In this document: positions 53,806-61,162 of the stretch, in pieces
How positions within the stretch are numbered: the stretch's first letter is position 1
How the letters are laid out: the number at the start of each line of letters is the position of its first letter
NCBI RefSeq assembly: GCF_030295955.1
Contig: NZ_AP027363.1
Location: 3,263,046 to 3,327,045, forward strand
Direction of reading: 5' to 3'
Length of the DNA stretch: 64,000 nt
From: Thalassotalea agarivorans
Lineage (GTDB): Bacteria; Pseudomonadota; Gammaproteobacteria; Enterobacterales; Alteromonadaceae
Program-made: the position numbers and the translations under genes
Notes under the pieces: model-generated
Told to the model about the DNA's origin: nothing
Database searches by the model: none
What the model saw: the letters and a program-made list of their open reading frames with translations, nothing else

Positions 53806-55053
53806 ATGTCATTGTTTAGAAAGGAAGTTTTTGAACACCAGTACAAAAACAAATTGGTTGGAGATATTCCACTTGCTCAGCCATTGTCGCTCAATTTAAC
53901 GATTGCTTTATTCATCTCTCTCATCTGCTTAACTTTTTGTTTTTTAGCATCATCTAGCTTTGCTCGCAAAGAAACAGTATCAGGTTACCTCATTCCCTCT
54001 AAAGGCATCATCAATGCCTATGGCCAGTCCGCCGGGATCATTGAAAAAATCTTAGTTAAAGAAGGCGAGTTCATTCAAAAAGGCCAAGTTTTAGCAACGA
54101 TAAAAAATCAGTCCAACAATGTCGATGGTAAAGACAACTATGCATTTGAATTAGAACAACTTGATCGACAAAAACAATTACTCAGTTTGTCGATCGAACA
54201 ACATGAATTGGTCCACAACCAAAACACTTTGCAGCTCTCTAGCCAAATTGATAATGCAGTGCGCGAAAACAAGCTACTGAACAACCAATTAAACCACCTT
54301 GATCAAACCAAAAAATTGCTGACACAACAACATAATCGTTTGCTAAAGCTAAGCGCAGCTCAGCATTTATCAAGAATAGAATTGGATCGCCATACACAAA
54401 AATTATTAAGTATTTCTAATGAAATCGAGCGAACTAAGTTGCAGCAATTATCCTTAGCAAATCGATTACAAGCGGATAGAAGTCAACTCTTGTTGGCGCC
54501 AAAAAATTTGGCAATAGCAACCAGTGCTTTGAAAAGACAACTAGCTGCACTTGAACAGCAAATCCAAAATGTAAGCACTAGTAGTCGATACTCTGTGATA
54601 GCCCACCAATCAGGCTATGTGGGCGCAATTCAAATGCGCGAAGGGCAGTATTTAACACCACGCAAACCGATTATTAAGTTAATTCCTAAAGACGCGCAGC
54701 TGATAGCAGAATTACTAGTACCAAGTCGCAGTGCTGGCTTCATCAAATCAGGTATGCAAACCAAATTAAGCTTTGATGCCTTTCCTTTGCAAAGATTTGG
54801 CTTTATGGAAAGTCAGCTATCAAGCATTGACAAGGTATTGTATCAGCAAGCAGATGAACAAATGCCAGTGAGTATTAGAGAGCCCTTTTATATCGTAAGA
54901 GCAACACTAGCTCATCAAAGCTTGGAAGCTTTTGGAAAATCATTCCAATTAAAAAGTGGCATGAAGCTACAAGCAGATATTGTTTTAGAGGAGCGCACTG
55001 TATTGCAGTGGCTACTCGACCCAATTTTAAGCGTTAGCGCAAAGTTGGGATAA
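53806..55053 (+). CDS. CvaA-like membrane-fusion protein for microcin export
   Basis: I chose the ATG at 53806, with AAGGA ten bases upstream, over an earlier TTG. The 415-residue HlyD-type adaptor has one N-terminal helix (about residues 29-52), a biotinyl-lipoyl-like segment (SAGIIEKILVKEGEFIQKGQ), long coiled coils and a C-terminal beta domain (MKLQADIVLEERTVLQWLL). The start (SLFRKEVFEHQYKNKLVGDI) resembles CvaA. It should bridge the C39 ABC exporter to a TolC channel. No terminator separates it from the downstream region. Confidence 0.93.
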   Translation: MSLFRKEVFEHQYKNKLVGDIPLAQPLSLNLTIALFISLICLTFCFLASSSFARKETVSGYLIPSKGIINAYGQSAGIIEKILVKEGEFIQKGQVLATIKNQSNNVDGKDNYAFELEQLDRQKQLLSLSIEQHELVHNQNTLQLSSQIDNAVRENKLLNNQLNHLDQTKKLLTQQHNRLLKLSAAQHLSRIELDRHTQKLLSISNEIERTKLQQLSLANRLQADRSQLLLAPKNLAIATSALKRQLAALEQQIQNVSTSSRYSVIAHQSGYVGAIQMREGQYLTPRKPIIKLIPKDAQLIAELLVPSRSAGFIKSGMQTKLSFDAFPLQRFGFMESQLSSIDKVLYQQADEQMPVSIREPFYIVRATLAHQSLEAFGKSFQLKSGMKLQADIVLEERTVLQWLLDPILSVSAKLG

Positions 55054-55067
55054 GAATTCCGCTGTAT

Positions 55068-55453
55068 CTTGCTATAGGAAGCAAGTAAAAACAGGGAATA
55101 GATTAAACGGCGCAATAGCAAGGAGCAAACGAGACAAGGATGTCACTGTATTGCCTGTTTAATCGAACTCTTCAAGGACGAAGAGTGTTGTATCCAAAGG
55201 AGTTGGAAGAAGTATGTTAGCAAGGAAGCTTTTAGGCACATGGAATGCCAGTACTTCTAATTACAGCGCCGATGGACATTGGAAGTCTACTAACAGCTCT
55301 TGTCCGCTGTTAGCAGAAAAGGAGATGCTTTAGTAACTGTTGTAATAGTCGCCAGGACGGTGATACGCACAGTGCACGAAAGGGATCGGCTAAAGCATAT
55401 TTTCTATGGCTGCTCTGTAAGGAAAAGCTTAATTAACAATCGGCCATGCCGAT
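55068..55453 (+). ncRNA. GGA-rich multi-hairpin RNA (CsrB/RsmZ-like) in the microcin cassette
   Basis: This stretch has about 15 GGA motifs in roughly 390 bases, many as AGGA. At least five lie in loops of perfect stems: CTTGCT-ATAGGA-AGCAAG (55068-55085), GACA-AGGA-TGTC (55133-55144), ACTCTTC-AAGGAC-GAAGAGT (55167-55186), GGCA-CATGGAA-TGCC (55235-55249), and TCGCC-AGGAC-GGTGA (55349-55363, one G-U pair). AGGA in hairpin loops is how CsrA/RsmA is bound by CsrB-type RNAs. A long-range ATGCTTTAG/CTAAAGCAT pair, an 8-bp stem at 55290-55313 and ATCGGC-CAT-GCCGAT (55439-55453) add structure. No terminator is visible, so it may be the 5' leader of the microcin mRNA rather than a free sRNA. Confidence 0.5.
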
Positions 55454-55455
55454 AC

Positions 55456-55460
55456 AAGGA
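55456..55460 (+). promoter_or_regulatory. Microcin ribosome binding site, itself an AGGA site
   Basis: AAGGA lies nine bases before the ATG at 55470 and decides that start. It is directly behind the hairpin ATCGGC-CAT-GCCGAT. As the last AGGA of the series it could be bound by CsrA. Confidence 0.6.
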
Positions 55461-55469
55461 ATGTTAAAA

Positions 55470-55691
55470 ATGAAAGAACTAAATATGGAAGAAGTTCAAA
55501 GTGTTAGTGGTGGTACAGATCCTATCCAAGGTTTTACTTGGGGAGGAGCAATTGGAACCGTTGCAGGAGCTGCTGCAACAGGTTCATCAGTCGGAGCTAC
55601 CAGAGCTGGCATTATTGGGGGAGCGCTGGGTTTCTCTTTTGGTGTTGGCTATGGTATCGGTACTTTGATCTACGATAACTTAATCAAGTAA
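55470..55691 (+). CDS. Class II microcin/bacteriocin precursor with double-glycine leader
   Basis: The ATG at 55470 has AAGGA nine bases upstream; two earlier in-frame ATGs are not supported. The 73-residue precursor starts with MKELNMEEVQSVSGG, a textbook double-glycine leader (Leu/Met and Glu at the usual positions, GG at -2/-1). Cleavage gives a 58-residue mature peptide, TDPIQGFTWGG onward, rich in Gly, Ala and Ser with GxxxG-type motifs, one Arg, one Trp and no Cys. It probably inserts into membranes. The exporter next to it carries the matching C39 peptidase. The target is unknown. Confidence 0.85.
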   Translation: MKELNMEEVQSVSGGTDPIQGFTWGGAIGTVAGAAATGSSVGATRAGIIGGALGFSFGVGYGIGTLIYDNLIK

Positions 55692-55741
55692 ACAATTGCT
55701 GCAGCCTTATAGGCTGCAGATAACATTTTTTAGAGCTTATT

Positions 55742-56011
55742 ATGACTAAATTAAAAGCAAAATCATTAGCTTTGTTAGGAAGCATTTTGAGTCTTTTGTT
55801 TATGCTAATAAACCTATTCGATGCAAATTTTTTGTTTTACATCTATTTTTCTTCATCGCTTTTTTTCTATTTTCTATATTTGAACCCGGGTATCTTAGTA
55901 GCATCTAAAGCGGATGAGTTAGATAGTCTTATAACTCAAACTAAAGCTAAGTACCTGTTACTGGGTACCTTTATATCATTAGCTATTGGCATGTATGAGT
56001 ATTTCTTTTAA
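55742..56011 (+). CDS. Small three-helix membrane protein, candidate immunity protein
   Basis: This 89-residue protein has three hydrophobic segments (about residues 8-26, 28-52 and 70-88) with a charged loop ADELDSLITQTKAK. It lies 50 bases after the microcin gene. Class II microcin immunity proteins are typically small membrane proteins next to the structural gene, so this is the leading candidate. No homolog is recognised by sequence. Confidence 0.65.
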   Translation: MTKLKAKSLALLGSILSLLFMLINLFDANFLFYIYFSSSLFFYFLYLNPGILVASKADELDSLITQTKAKYLLLGTFISLAIGMYEYFF

Positions 56012-56189
56012 CGATGTTTTGTCAGGGACATCAATTTTAATAGGCATACAAGTCATCTTTAGTATTGTTTCAACTTTTATACAATCTGGAGAATTTGGCT
56101 TTGTACTGGATAAAGAGCTATGGCCCTGGTTTTTTATCATTTCTTTTTTCTTTAATTGGTTACTAAAGAGAGAAAAAGACTCAAACTAA
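55995..56189 (+). CDS. Second small membrane protein overlapping the first, candidate immunity or accessory protein
   Basis: The ATG at 55995 gives a 64-residue protein with two hydrophobic segments (about residues 10-30 and 43-58) and a basic end. It overlaps the previous gene by 17 bases and is 21 bases before the exporter gene, so it is probably translationally coupled. It may form an immunity pair with its neighbour or assist export. Confidence 0.55.
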   Translation: MSISFNDVLSGTSILIGIQVIFSIVSTFIQSGEFGFVLDKELWPWFFIISFFFNWLLKREKDSN

Positions 56190-56210
56190 AAAACATACTG
56201 GACAAAGACT

Positions 56211-58346
56211 ATGGACGGTCGCGTTAAGTTAAATTTTAAACTCAAGAAATCGGTACCTGTCGTTTTGCAAACGGAAGTTGCAGAATGTGGGTTAGCTAGC
56301 TTAGCTATGGTAGCTGCCTTTCATGGATACTCAATAGATTTACCGAACCTACGCAAGCTTTTTTGTGCCGGCCAGCAAGGCATGAATCTTCAACAAATGA
56401 TTGAGGTAGCCGGTAAGCTAAACCTTGCTTCGAGACCCCTGCAATGCCCAATCGATGAGCTACACAAACTCAAATTACCTTGTATTTTACATTGGGACTT
56501 AACGCATTTTGTTGTGTTGACTAAAGTATCTTCCAACAAAAAGCATGTAGTAATCAACGATCCTGCGATAGGGCGCAGAAAGCGATCAATTGATGAGCTA
56601 AGCAAACACTACACCGGCATATGTTTAGAATTAACACCTACCAATAAATTTAAAAAGAAAACAGCAAAACAAACCATGCGGTTAGGGCAGCTTTGGGGCA
56701 AATTAACAGGATTTGCATCGGGACTCTCTAAACTCTTTGCTTTGTCTCTATTGATACAATGTTTTGCGCTGCTATCGCCTTATTATATGCAATGGGTTGT
56801 AGACGAAGTTATACCTAGCTATGACAAAAATTTGCTCGTGGTCTTAGCTTTTGGCTTTGGCTTACTATGTTTAGTTAATGTGATCTCTACGGTATTGAGA
56901 AGCTGGCTAGTAGTAAGACTATCGAGCACGCTAAACCTGCACCTTGGCATTAATGTACTTAGTCATTTATTAAAGTTACCCATGTCCTTCTTTGAGCGGC
57001 GCCATATTGGCGATATTACCTCTAGGTTTGGCTCACTCGCTCAGATTAGAGAACGTTTAACTAACGGTTTTGTTGAAACGCTGGTAGATGGCGTAATGGC
57101 TGCATTAGTTATCGTCGTCATGTTTTTTTACTCAACAACGCTTACTTTTATCGTGTTAGCCAGCGTTTCTTTGTACGTGCTGTTTAGGCTTTCTTTGTAT
57201 CCTAAATTTCATAGAGCAAATGAAGAGCTAATCCAAACAAAAGCGAAAGAGCACACTAATTTTTTAGAAAATGTTAGAGCGATCCAACCAATCAAACTCT
57301 ATGGGCATGAACCACAAAGACAAGCTATTTGGCAAAATAAGTATGTTGAAGTAGTTAACAATGAAATAAAGATCGGTCGATTAAAAATAACCTTTGATGC
57401 CTTCAATCAACTACTTTTTGGCTGTGAGAACGTACTCGTTATCTATGTCGCTACCATACTAGTGCTATCTGGGCAGTTCACTATTGGTATGTTGTTAGCC
57501 TTTATTGCTTACAAAAAGCAACTGACCACGCGTTTGGCTAATTTGGTAGAGCAGCTCATTGAATTCAAAATGATGAGGCTTCATTTAGCCCGCCTTTCAG
57601 ACATCACCCTTGCTAAACAAGAACAATATCAAGAAGGCACAGGAATACAAAAACCGCATGGCCAAGTAACCCTGAAAGACGTCGCTTACAATCTACCTAA
57701 TGGCGAAACGCTATTTAGCAATGTGAACCTTAACGTTGAGGCAGGGCAAGCGATTGCAATATCTGGTCCATCGGGAAGTGGCAAAACCACGCTGCTGAAA
57801 ATAATGCTTGGACTAATACAACCAAGCGCAGGCAAAGTGCTTTTAGACGGCACTGACATAAAACAAATCGGCTTAACACACTACAGGAAAGTAGTCGCCG
57901 TGGTAATGCAAGAGGATCAATTACTCAATGGCAGCATAATGGATAACATTTGCTTTTTCGATGCTCAACCTAATCCACTTAAAGTAGAAAAGTGCGCACA
58001 GTTAGCCAATGTTGCCAACGATATTTTAGCTATGCCGATGGGATTTAATACCTTAGTTGGCGATATGGGAAGTACCTTATCCGGTGGTCAAAAACAACGA
58101 ATACTGCTAGCGCGGGCTTTGTACAAGGAACCCAAAGTTTTGTTTCTTGATGAAGCTACAAGTCATTTAGATCAGGATAACGAGTCGAGCATTAATAATC
58201 ATATTGCATCGCTCAATATGACAAGAATCAGTGTCGCACATCGAACTGAAACCCTGAACAGCGCCGACAAAATCTATCACTTAGAACACGGCGTGTTATC
58301 GCAAAACAAATTGGATACTGAATCACAGCTTATACAACGCCAATGA
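56211..58346 (+). CDS. C39-peptidase bacteriocin ABC exporter (CvaB-like)
   Basis: This 711-residue protein cleaves double-glycine leaders and exports the mature peptide. The N-terminal C39 domain has the active-site residues Gln20, Cys26 (QTEVAECGLASL), His99 (WDLTHFVVL) and Asp117 (INDPAIG), so it appears active. Six transmembrane helices follow (about 165-440). The ATPase has Walker A GPSGSGKTT (near 518), signature LSGGQKQRI, Walker B VLFLDEATSHLD and the switch VAHRTETL. It is the last gene of the cassette. Confidence 0.95.
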   Translation: MDGRVKLNFKLKKSVPVVLQTEVAECGLASLAMVAAFHGYSIDLPNLRKLFCAGQQGMNLQQMIEVAGKLNLASRPLQCPIDELHKLKLPCILHWDLTHFVVLTKVSSNKKHVVINDPAIGRRKRSIDELSKHYTGICLELTPTNKFKKKTAKQTMRLGQLWGKLTGFASGLSKLFALSLLIQCFALLSPYYMQWVVDEVIPSYDKNLLVVLAFGFGLLCLVNVISTVLRSWLVVRLSSTLNLHLGINVLSHLLKLPMSFFERRHIGDITSRFGSLAQIRERLTNGFVETLVDGVMAALVIVVMFFYSTTLTFIVLASVSLYVLFRLSLYPKFHRANEELIQTKAKEHTNFLENVRAIQPIKLYGHEPQRQAIWQNKYVEVVNNEIKIGRLKITFDAFNQLLFGCENVLVIYVATILVLSGQFTIGMLLAFIAYKKQLTTRLANLVEQLIEFKMMRLHLARLSDITLAKQEQYQEGTGIQKPHGQVTLKDVAYNLPNGETLFSNVNLNVEAGQAIAISGPSGSGKTTLLKIMLGLIQPSAGKVLLDGTDIKQIGLTHYRKVVAVVMQEDQLLNGSIMDNICFFDAQPNPLKVEKCAQLANVANDILAMPMGFNTLVGDMGSTLSGGQKQRILLARALYKEPKVLFLDEATSHLDQDNESSINNHIASLNMTRISVAHRTETLNSADKIYHLEHGVLSQNKLDTESQLIQRQ

Positions 58347-58372
58347 GATCCTGTGTATATACAAGGGATGAC
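58347..58372. repeat. Dispersed intergenic repeat, copy F (short)
   Basis: GATCCTGTGTATATACAAGGGATGAC, split as GATCCTGTGTATA and TACAAGGGATGAC, carries the family's GATCC...GGGATGAC ends. It starts directly after the exporter stop codon. Confidence 0.5.
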
Positions 58373-58452
58373 TTAGGACTAAACTTACAAAAAATTGATT
58401 ATGGATACTCAAAAAGGACGCAAAACTGATACAGCTTTTTGGCCTACGACTA

Positions 58453-58500
58453 TTGACTACCAACCCAAAAATACCATAATTAGGTATATATTGGTATTGG
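58453..58500 (+). promoter_or_regulatory. parDE promoter and direct repeat
   Basis: TTGACT (58453-58458), 16 bases and CATAAT (58475-58480) form a promoter. The start region contains the direct repeats GGTAT...GGTAT (58483-58497), a plausible ParD operator. GGAGGAAG follows as the ribosome binding site. Confidence 0.5.
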
Positions 58501-58508
58501 AGGAAGTT

Positions 58509-58751
58509 ATGGCTAAGAACACAAGTATTACACTAGGCGATCATTTTGACAGTTTTATTGCGAATCAAATTCAAAGTGGTAGATATGGTTCAGCCAGTGA
58601 AGTCGTAAGATCGGCACTTCGTTTATTAGAATCTCAAGAAACAAAGCTCAATAGTTTGCGACGCATGTTAGTTGAAGGTGAAAACAGTGGTATAGCTGAC
58701 TACGATCTTGAGTCTTTTATCAATGAGCTGGATGACGAGTTGAAAATGTGA
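58509..58751 (+). CDS. parD: ParD-family antitoxin
   Basis: I chose the ATG at 58509 (GGAGGAAG upstream) over an open frame 38 codons longer that overlaps the promoter. The 80-residue protein starts MAKNTSITLGDHFDSFIANQ and contains GRYGSASEVVRSALRLLE, the ParD/CopG-type ribbon-helix-helix. It should bind and neutralise the toxin downstream and repress its own promoter. Confidence 0.93.
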   Translation: MAKNTSITLGDHFDSFIANQIQSGRYGSASEVVRSALRLLESQETKLNSLRRMLVEGENSGIADYDLESFINELDDELKM

Positions 58752-59047
58752 ACCTATTTCTACTGTCGAATAAGGCAAAAAATGACCTGGGAAATATAGC
58801 TTTGTTCAGTTATCACCGCTGGGGAAAAGAGCAAAGAAACATATATATCAGACAATTCGATGAAGCTTTTGGGTTACTCGCCAAAAACCCTTCTATCGGT
58901 ATCCCATGTAATAACATTCAAAAAGATTTCTACAAATTCCCACAAGGCAGCCACTTAATTTTCTATAAGCTAATTGATAAAAATAGTATTCATATAATTA
59001 GGATATTGCACAAAAGCGTGGATGTTTCCGCAATCATTGAAGATTAA
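58748..59047 (+). CDS. parE: ParE-family toxin
   Basis: This 99-residue RelE/ParE-fold protein starts at a GTG that overlaps the antitoxin stop by four bases. It has SNKAKNDLGNIALFSYHRWG, NPSIGIPCNNIQKDFYKFP and the C-terminal HIIRILHKSVDV. ParE proteins poison DNA gyrase. The intact pair suggests an addiction module that stabilises the neighbouring cassette, but this is inference. Confidence 0.93.
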   Translation: MNLFLLSNKAKNDLGNIALFSYHRWGKEQRNIYIRQFDEAFGLLAKNPSIGIPCNNIQKDFYKFPQGSHLIFYKLIDKNSIHIIRILHKSVDVSAIIED

Positions 59048-59111
59048 TTCTAGCCCGCACGCCGCTCTAATCTGCCATCAAAACCAGTCATGCATCTCAA
59101 ACAAGTACATA

Positions 59112-59140
59112 AAAAGGCTAGCAACCGCTAGCCCTTTTTA
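59112..59140. terminator. Bidirectional terminator between parE and thioesterase genes
   Basis: GGCTAGC and GCTAGCC pair around AACC with A- and T-runs on both sides, so both convergent genes can use it. Confidence 0.88.
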
Positions 59141-59159
59141 AACAATTAATCGAGAAAAA

Positions 59160-59564
59160 CTACGACAATTGCGAAGCCAATCGCGCTTTAATCTCGCCAT
59201 CTATTTCAACAGGTTTCCCTGTTTTTTGATCAAGCACAACAAAGGTGATATCAGCATCTGCAACGACAGTGTCTGTGCCGTCAATGGTCACTTCTTGATG
59301 AAAAACAGCACTTTTGCTGCCAATTTTTGCCAGCTTAGTGGCAATGTTTAAGGTTTGCCCCATGGTGGCGGCACTTCGATAATTGATATTGATATTAACA
59401 ATTACCCAAGCTAAACCTGCTTTTGCGAAGTATTCGATATCGCCTGTTGTTTCAAGCGCGGCCCAGCGTGCTTCTTCTAAAAACTCTAAATAACGCGCAT
59501 TGTTTACATGCTGATAAATATCTAAGTGATAACCACGCACTTTGATTTGGGTTTGGTGAATCAA
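59160..59564 (-). CDS. Acyl-CoA thioesterase (hotdog fold)
   Basis: This 134-residue 4HBT-type thioesterase has the catalytic-loop motif YQHVNNARYLEFLEEARW, split as YQHVNNARYLEF and LEEARW, where Asp is replaced by Gln-His in the DxxxHxxN pattern (DIYQHVNN keeps Asp). It resembles YbgC/FadM proteins that hydrolyse acyl-CoA. It is monocistronic. Confidence 0.9.
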   Translation of the reverse strand: MIHQTQIKVRGYHLDIYQHVNNARYLEFLEEARWAALETTGDIEYFAKAGLAWVIVNININYRSAATMGQTLNIATKLAKIGSKSAVFHQEVTIDGTDTVVADADITFVVLDQKTGKPVEIDGEIKARLASQLS

Positions 59565-59767
59565 GATTGTCTCCCAAGGTAAAATTTGCAGGCGTGATTT
59601 TAGCCTAAAATCCTTAAAAATGTAGCTATTTAGCGAAAAATGAACCTGTTTTTACAAAACTACGTTTTATTTTTAAACGGCGCTGTTGCTTAGCGCTTAC
59701 ATTAGAACCAGTGCCGTGTTAGATTAAAACGTAAACACGATGTAAAAAAATAGGTAAACATTACAGC
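59565..59767. other. Divergent promoter region, thioesterase / TolC operon
   Basis: No gene or clear operator is visible in this 203-base gap. It should hold promoters for both sides. Confidence 0.4.
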
Positions 59768-61162
59768 ATGTATCGTCCAGGGTTATCTTTCGTCTTCTTC
59801 GTTGCTTGTGCTTTCGCCAGTAAAGCGCACAGTGAAATGCTGAGCTTTCAACAAGCTTGGCAAATGGTGCTGCAACACAACGATGCACTAGCAGCAGAGC
59901 GCGCCAATATTGAACGAGCTACCAACGTTGAAGATGCCTTTAGCGATTTAAATTTACCTACTGTTAGCCTTAATGCTGCCTTCACCCGCTTGGATAGAGA
60001 TGTACAAGTTAAACCGTCTGATCTTATCGCCAGCATGCCAATTGCCGATGTAAACGCTGGCTTAGGCATTGATGTAGACAACTTAGATGGGCTGTTTACG
60101 TCAACGCTAACCGAGCGAGACTTCTTTACCAGTTCGGTCACGGCACTTTGGCCTATTTATACCGGTGGTAAAATCTCGGCAGCTCAAGATATTGCAAGCC
60201 AACAAACCCTAGAAGCAAGCTATTTGTATGAGCTTAAAAAACAAAAAAGCTTTCAAGACCTCACCAAGTTTTACTATGCCGTTGTGCTAAGTGAACAAAT
60301 CCTACAAACCAAGCAAGCCTATGAGGATGGGTTAGCGAAACACTTAGATAACGCGCAAAAAATGGAAGAGCAGGGCCAGCTTGCAAAAGTGGAACGGCTG
60401 CAAGCGGAAGTGTCGTATGACAGGGCAAAAGTAGCGCGTCAAAAATCGCAGAAAGATTTGGAAATCGCCCATATTGCACTCACTAAGCTGGTTAAATCAG
60501 AATCAACAGTTGAGCCAACATCAGCCTTGTTTATTAATGAAACACTGCCGGAAATGTCTGCGTTTAAACAAAAAACGGTCGAACACTATCCCGGCTTAAA
60601 AATTATAGAAGCAAAAGAAGCGCAAGCTAACAGCGTAATAGAAATAGAGAAGGGAAAGTATCACCCTGAAGTGTTCTTCTTTGGTAACTACAATTTATAT
60701 GAAGAAGATAACTTTGCCTCTGAAATATTACCGGATTGGGAAATAGGCGTAGGTATTAAGGTGCCTATATTAGATACCTCTGGCCGTTCTGGTAAAAAGA
60801 AGGCGGCGTACAGCCAAGTCATGCAAGCACGCTATTTAAAAGCACAAGCAAAAAGCGATTTAACGGTGCTGGTGGAAAAAGTCTATATGGAAGCCGAGCA
60901 GTCACTGGAAGAATACAACGGGTTAGCTTCTAGCCTTGCTCTTGCCGAAGAAAATCTAAAACTAAGGGAAAAAGCATTCGCACAAGGCTTATCTACATCG
61001 CTTTCTGTGGTTGATGCTCATATTTATCTCGCCAGTATTCGCTCTGAAAGGCTTTATGCTGCTTACAAATACGTGGTATCGCTAAGCGAACTCGTATCAG
61101 TTAGTGGCGAAATACAAGCCTTTTCTCGCCTGCAAAACGAACAAGGAGTACCTGTAAACTAA
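59768..61162 (+). CDS. TolC-family outer-membrane efflux protein
   Basis: This 464-residue protein has a signal peptide (about residues 1-22) and the two-repeat TolC layout with long amphipathic helices, for example LEASYLYELKKQKSFQDL and YLKAQAKSDLTVLVEKVY. It forms a trimeric channel through the outer membrane. It is the first gene of an efflux operon, with its stop overlapping the adaptor start by one base. It could also serve the nearby microcin exporter, which lacks its own TolC. Confidence 0.93.
   Translation: MYRPGLSFVFFVACAFASKAHSEMLSFQQAWQMVLQHNDALAAERANIERATNVEDAFSDLNLPTVSLNAAFTRLDRDVQVKPSDLIASMPIADVNAGLGIDVDNLDGLFTSTLTERDFFTSSVTALWPIYTGGKISAAQDIASQQTLEASYLYELKKQKSFQDLTKFYYAVVLSEQILQTKQAYEDGLAKHLDNAQKMEEQGQLAKVERLQAEVSYDRAKVARQKSQKDLEIAHIALTKLVKSESTVEPTSALFINETLPEMSAFKQKTVEHYPGLKIIEAKEAQANSVIEIEKGKYHPEVFFFGNYNLYEEDNFASEILPDWEIGVGIKVPILDTSGRSGKKKAAYSQVMQARYLKAQAKSDLTVLVEKVYMEAEQSLEEYNGLASSLALAEENLKLREKAFAQGLSTSLSVVDAHIYLASIRSERLYAAYKYVVSLSELVSVSGEIQAFSRLQNEQGVPVN

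Noticed and set aside
53648-53899. 83-codon frame MFKIFYLYI... upstream of the adaptor
   Set aside because: It overlaps the adaptor start in another frame, has no ribosome binding site and lies in A/T-rich leader DNA.
55290-55313. CTAACAGC/GCTGTTAG hairpin as a terminator
   Set aside because: There is no T-run after it (CAGAAAAGG follows) and the stem is not GC-rich.
55140-55333. Two short overlapping ORFs (26 and 39 codons, starts at 55140 and 55214) in the GGA-rich region
   Set aside because: The second has a plausible ribosome binding site, but both products lack any recognisable feature and run through the stem-loops. The RNA structure explains the sequence better. Ribosome profiling could still rescue them.
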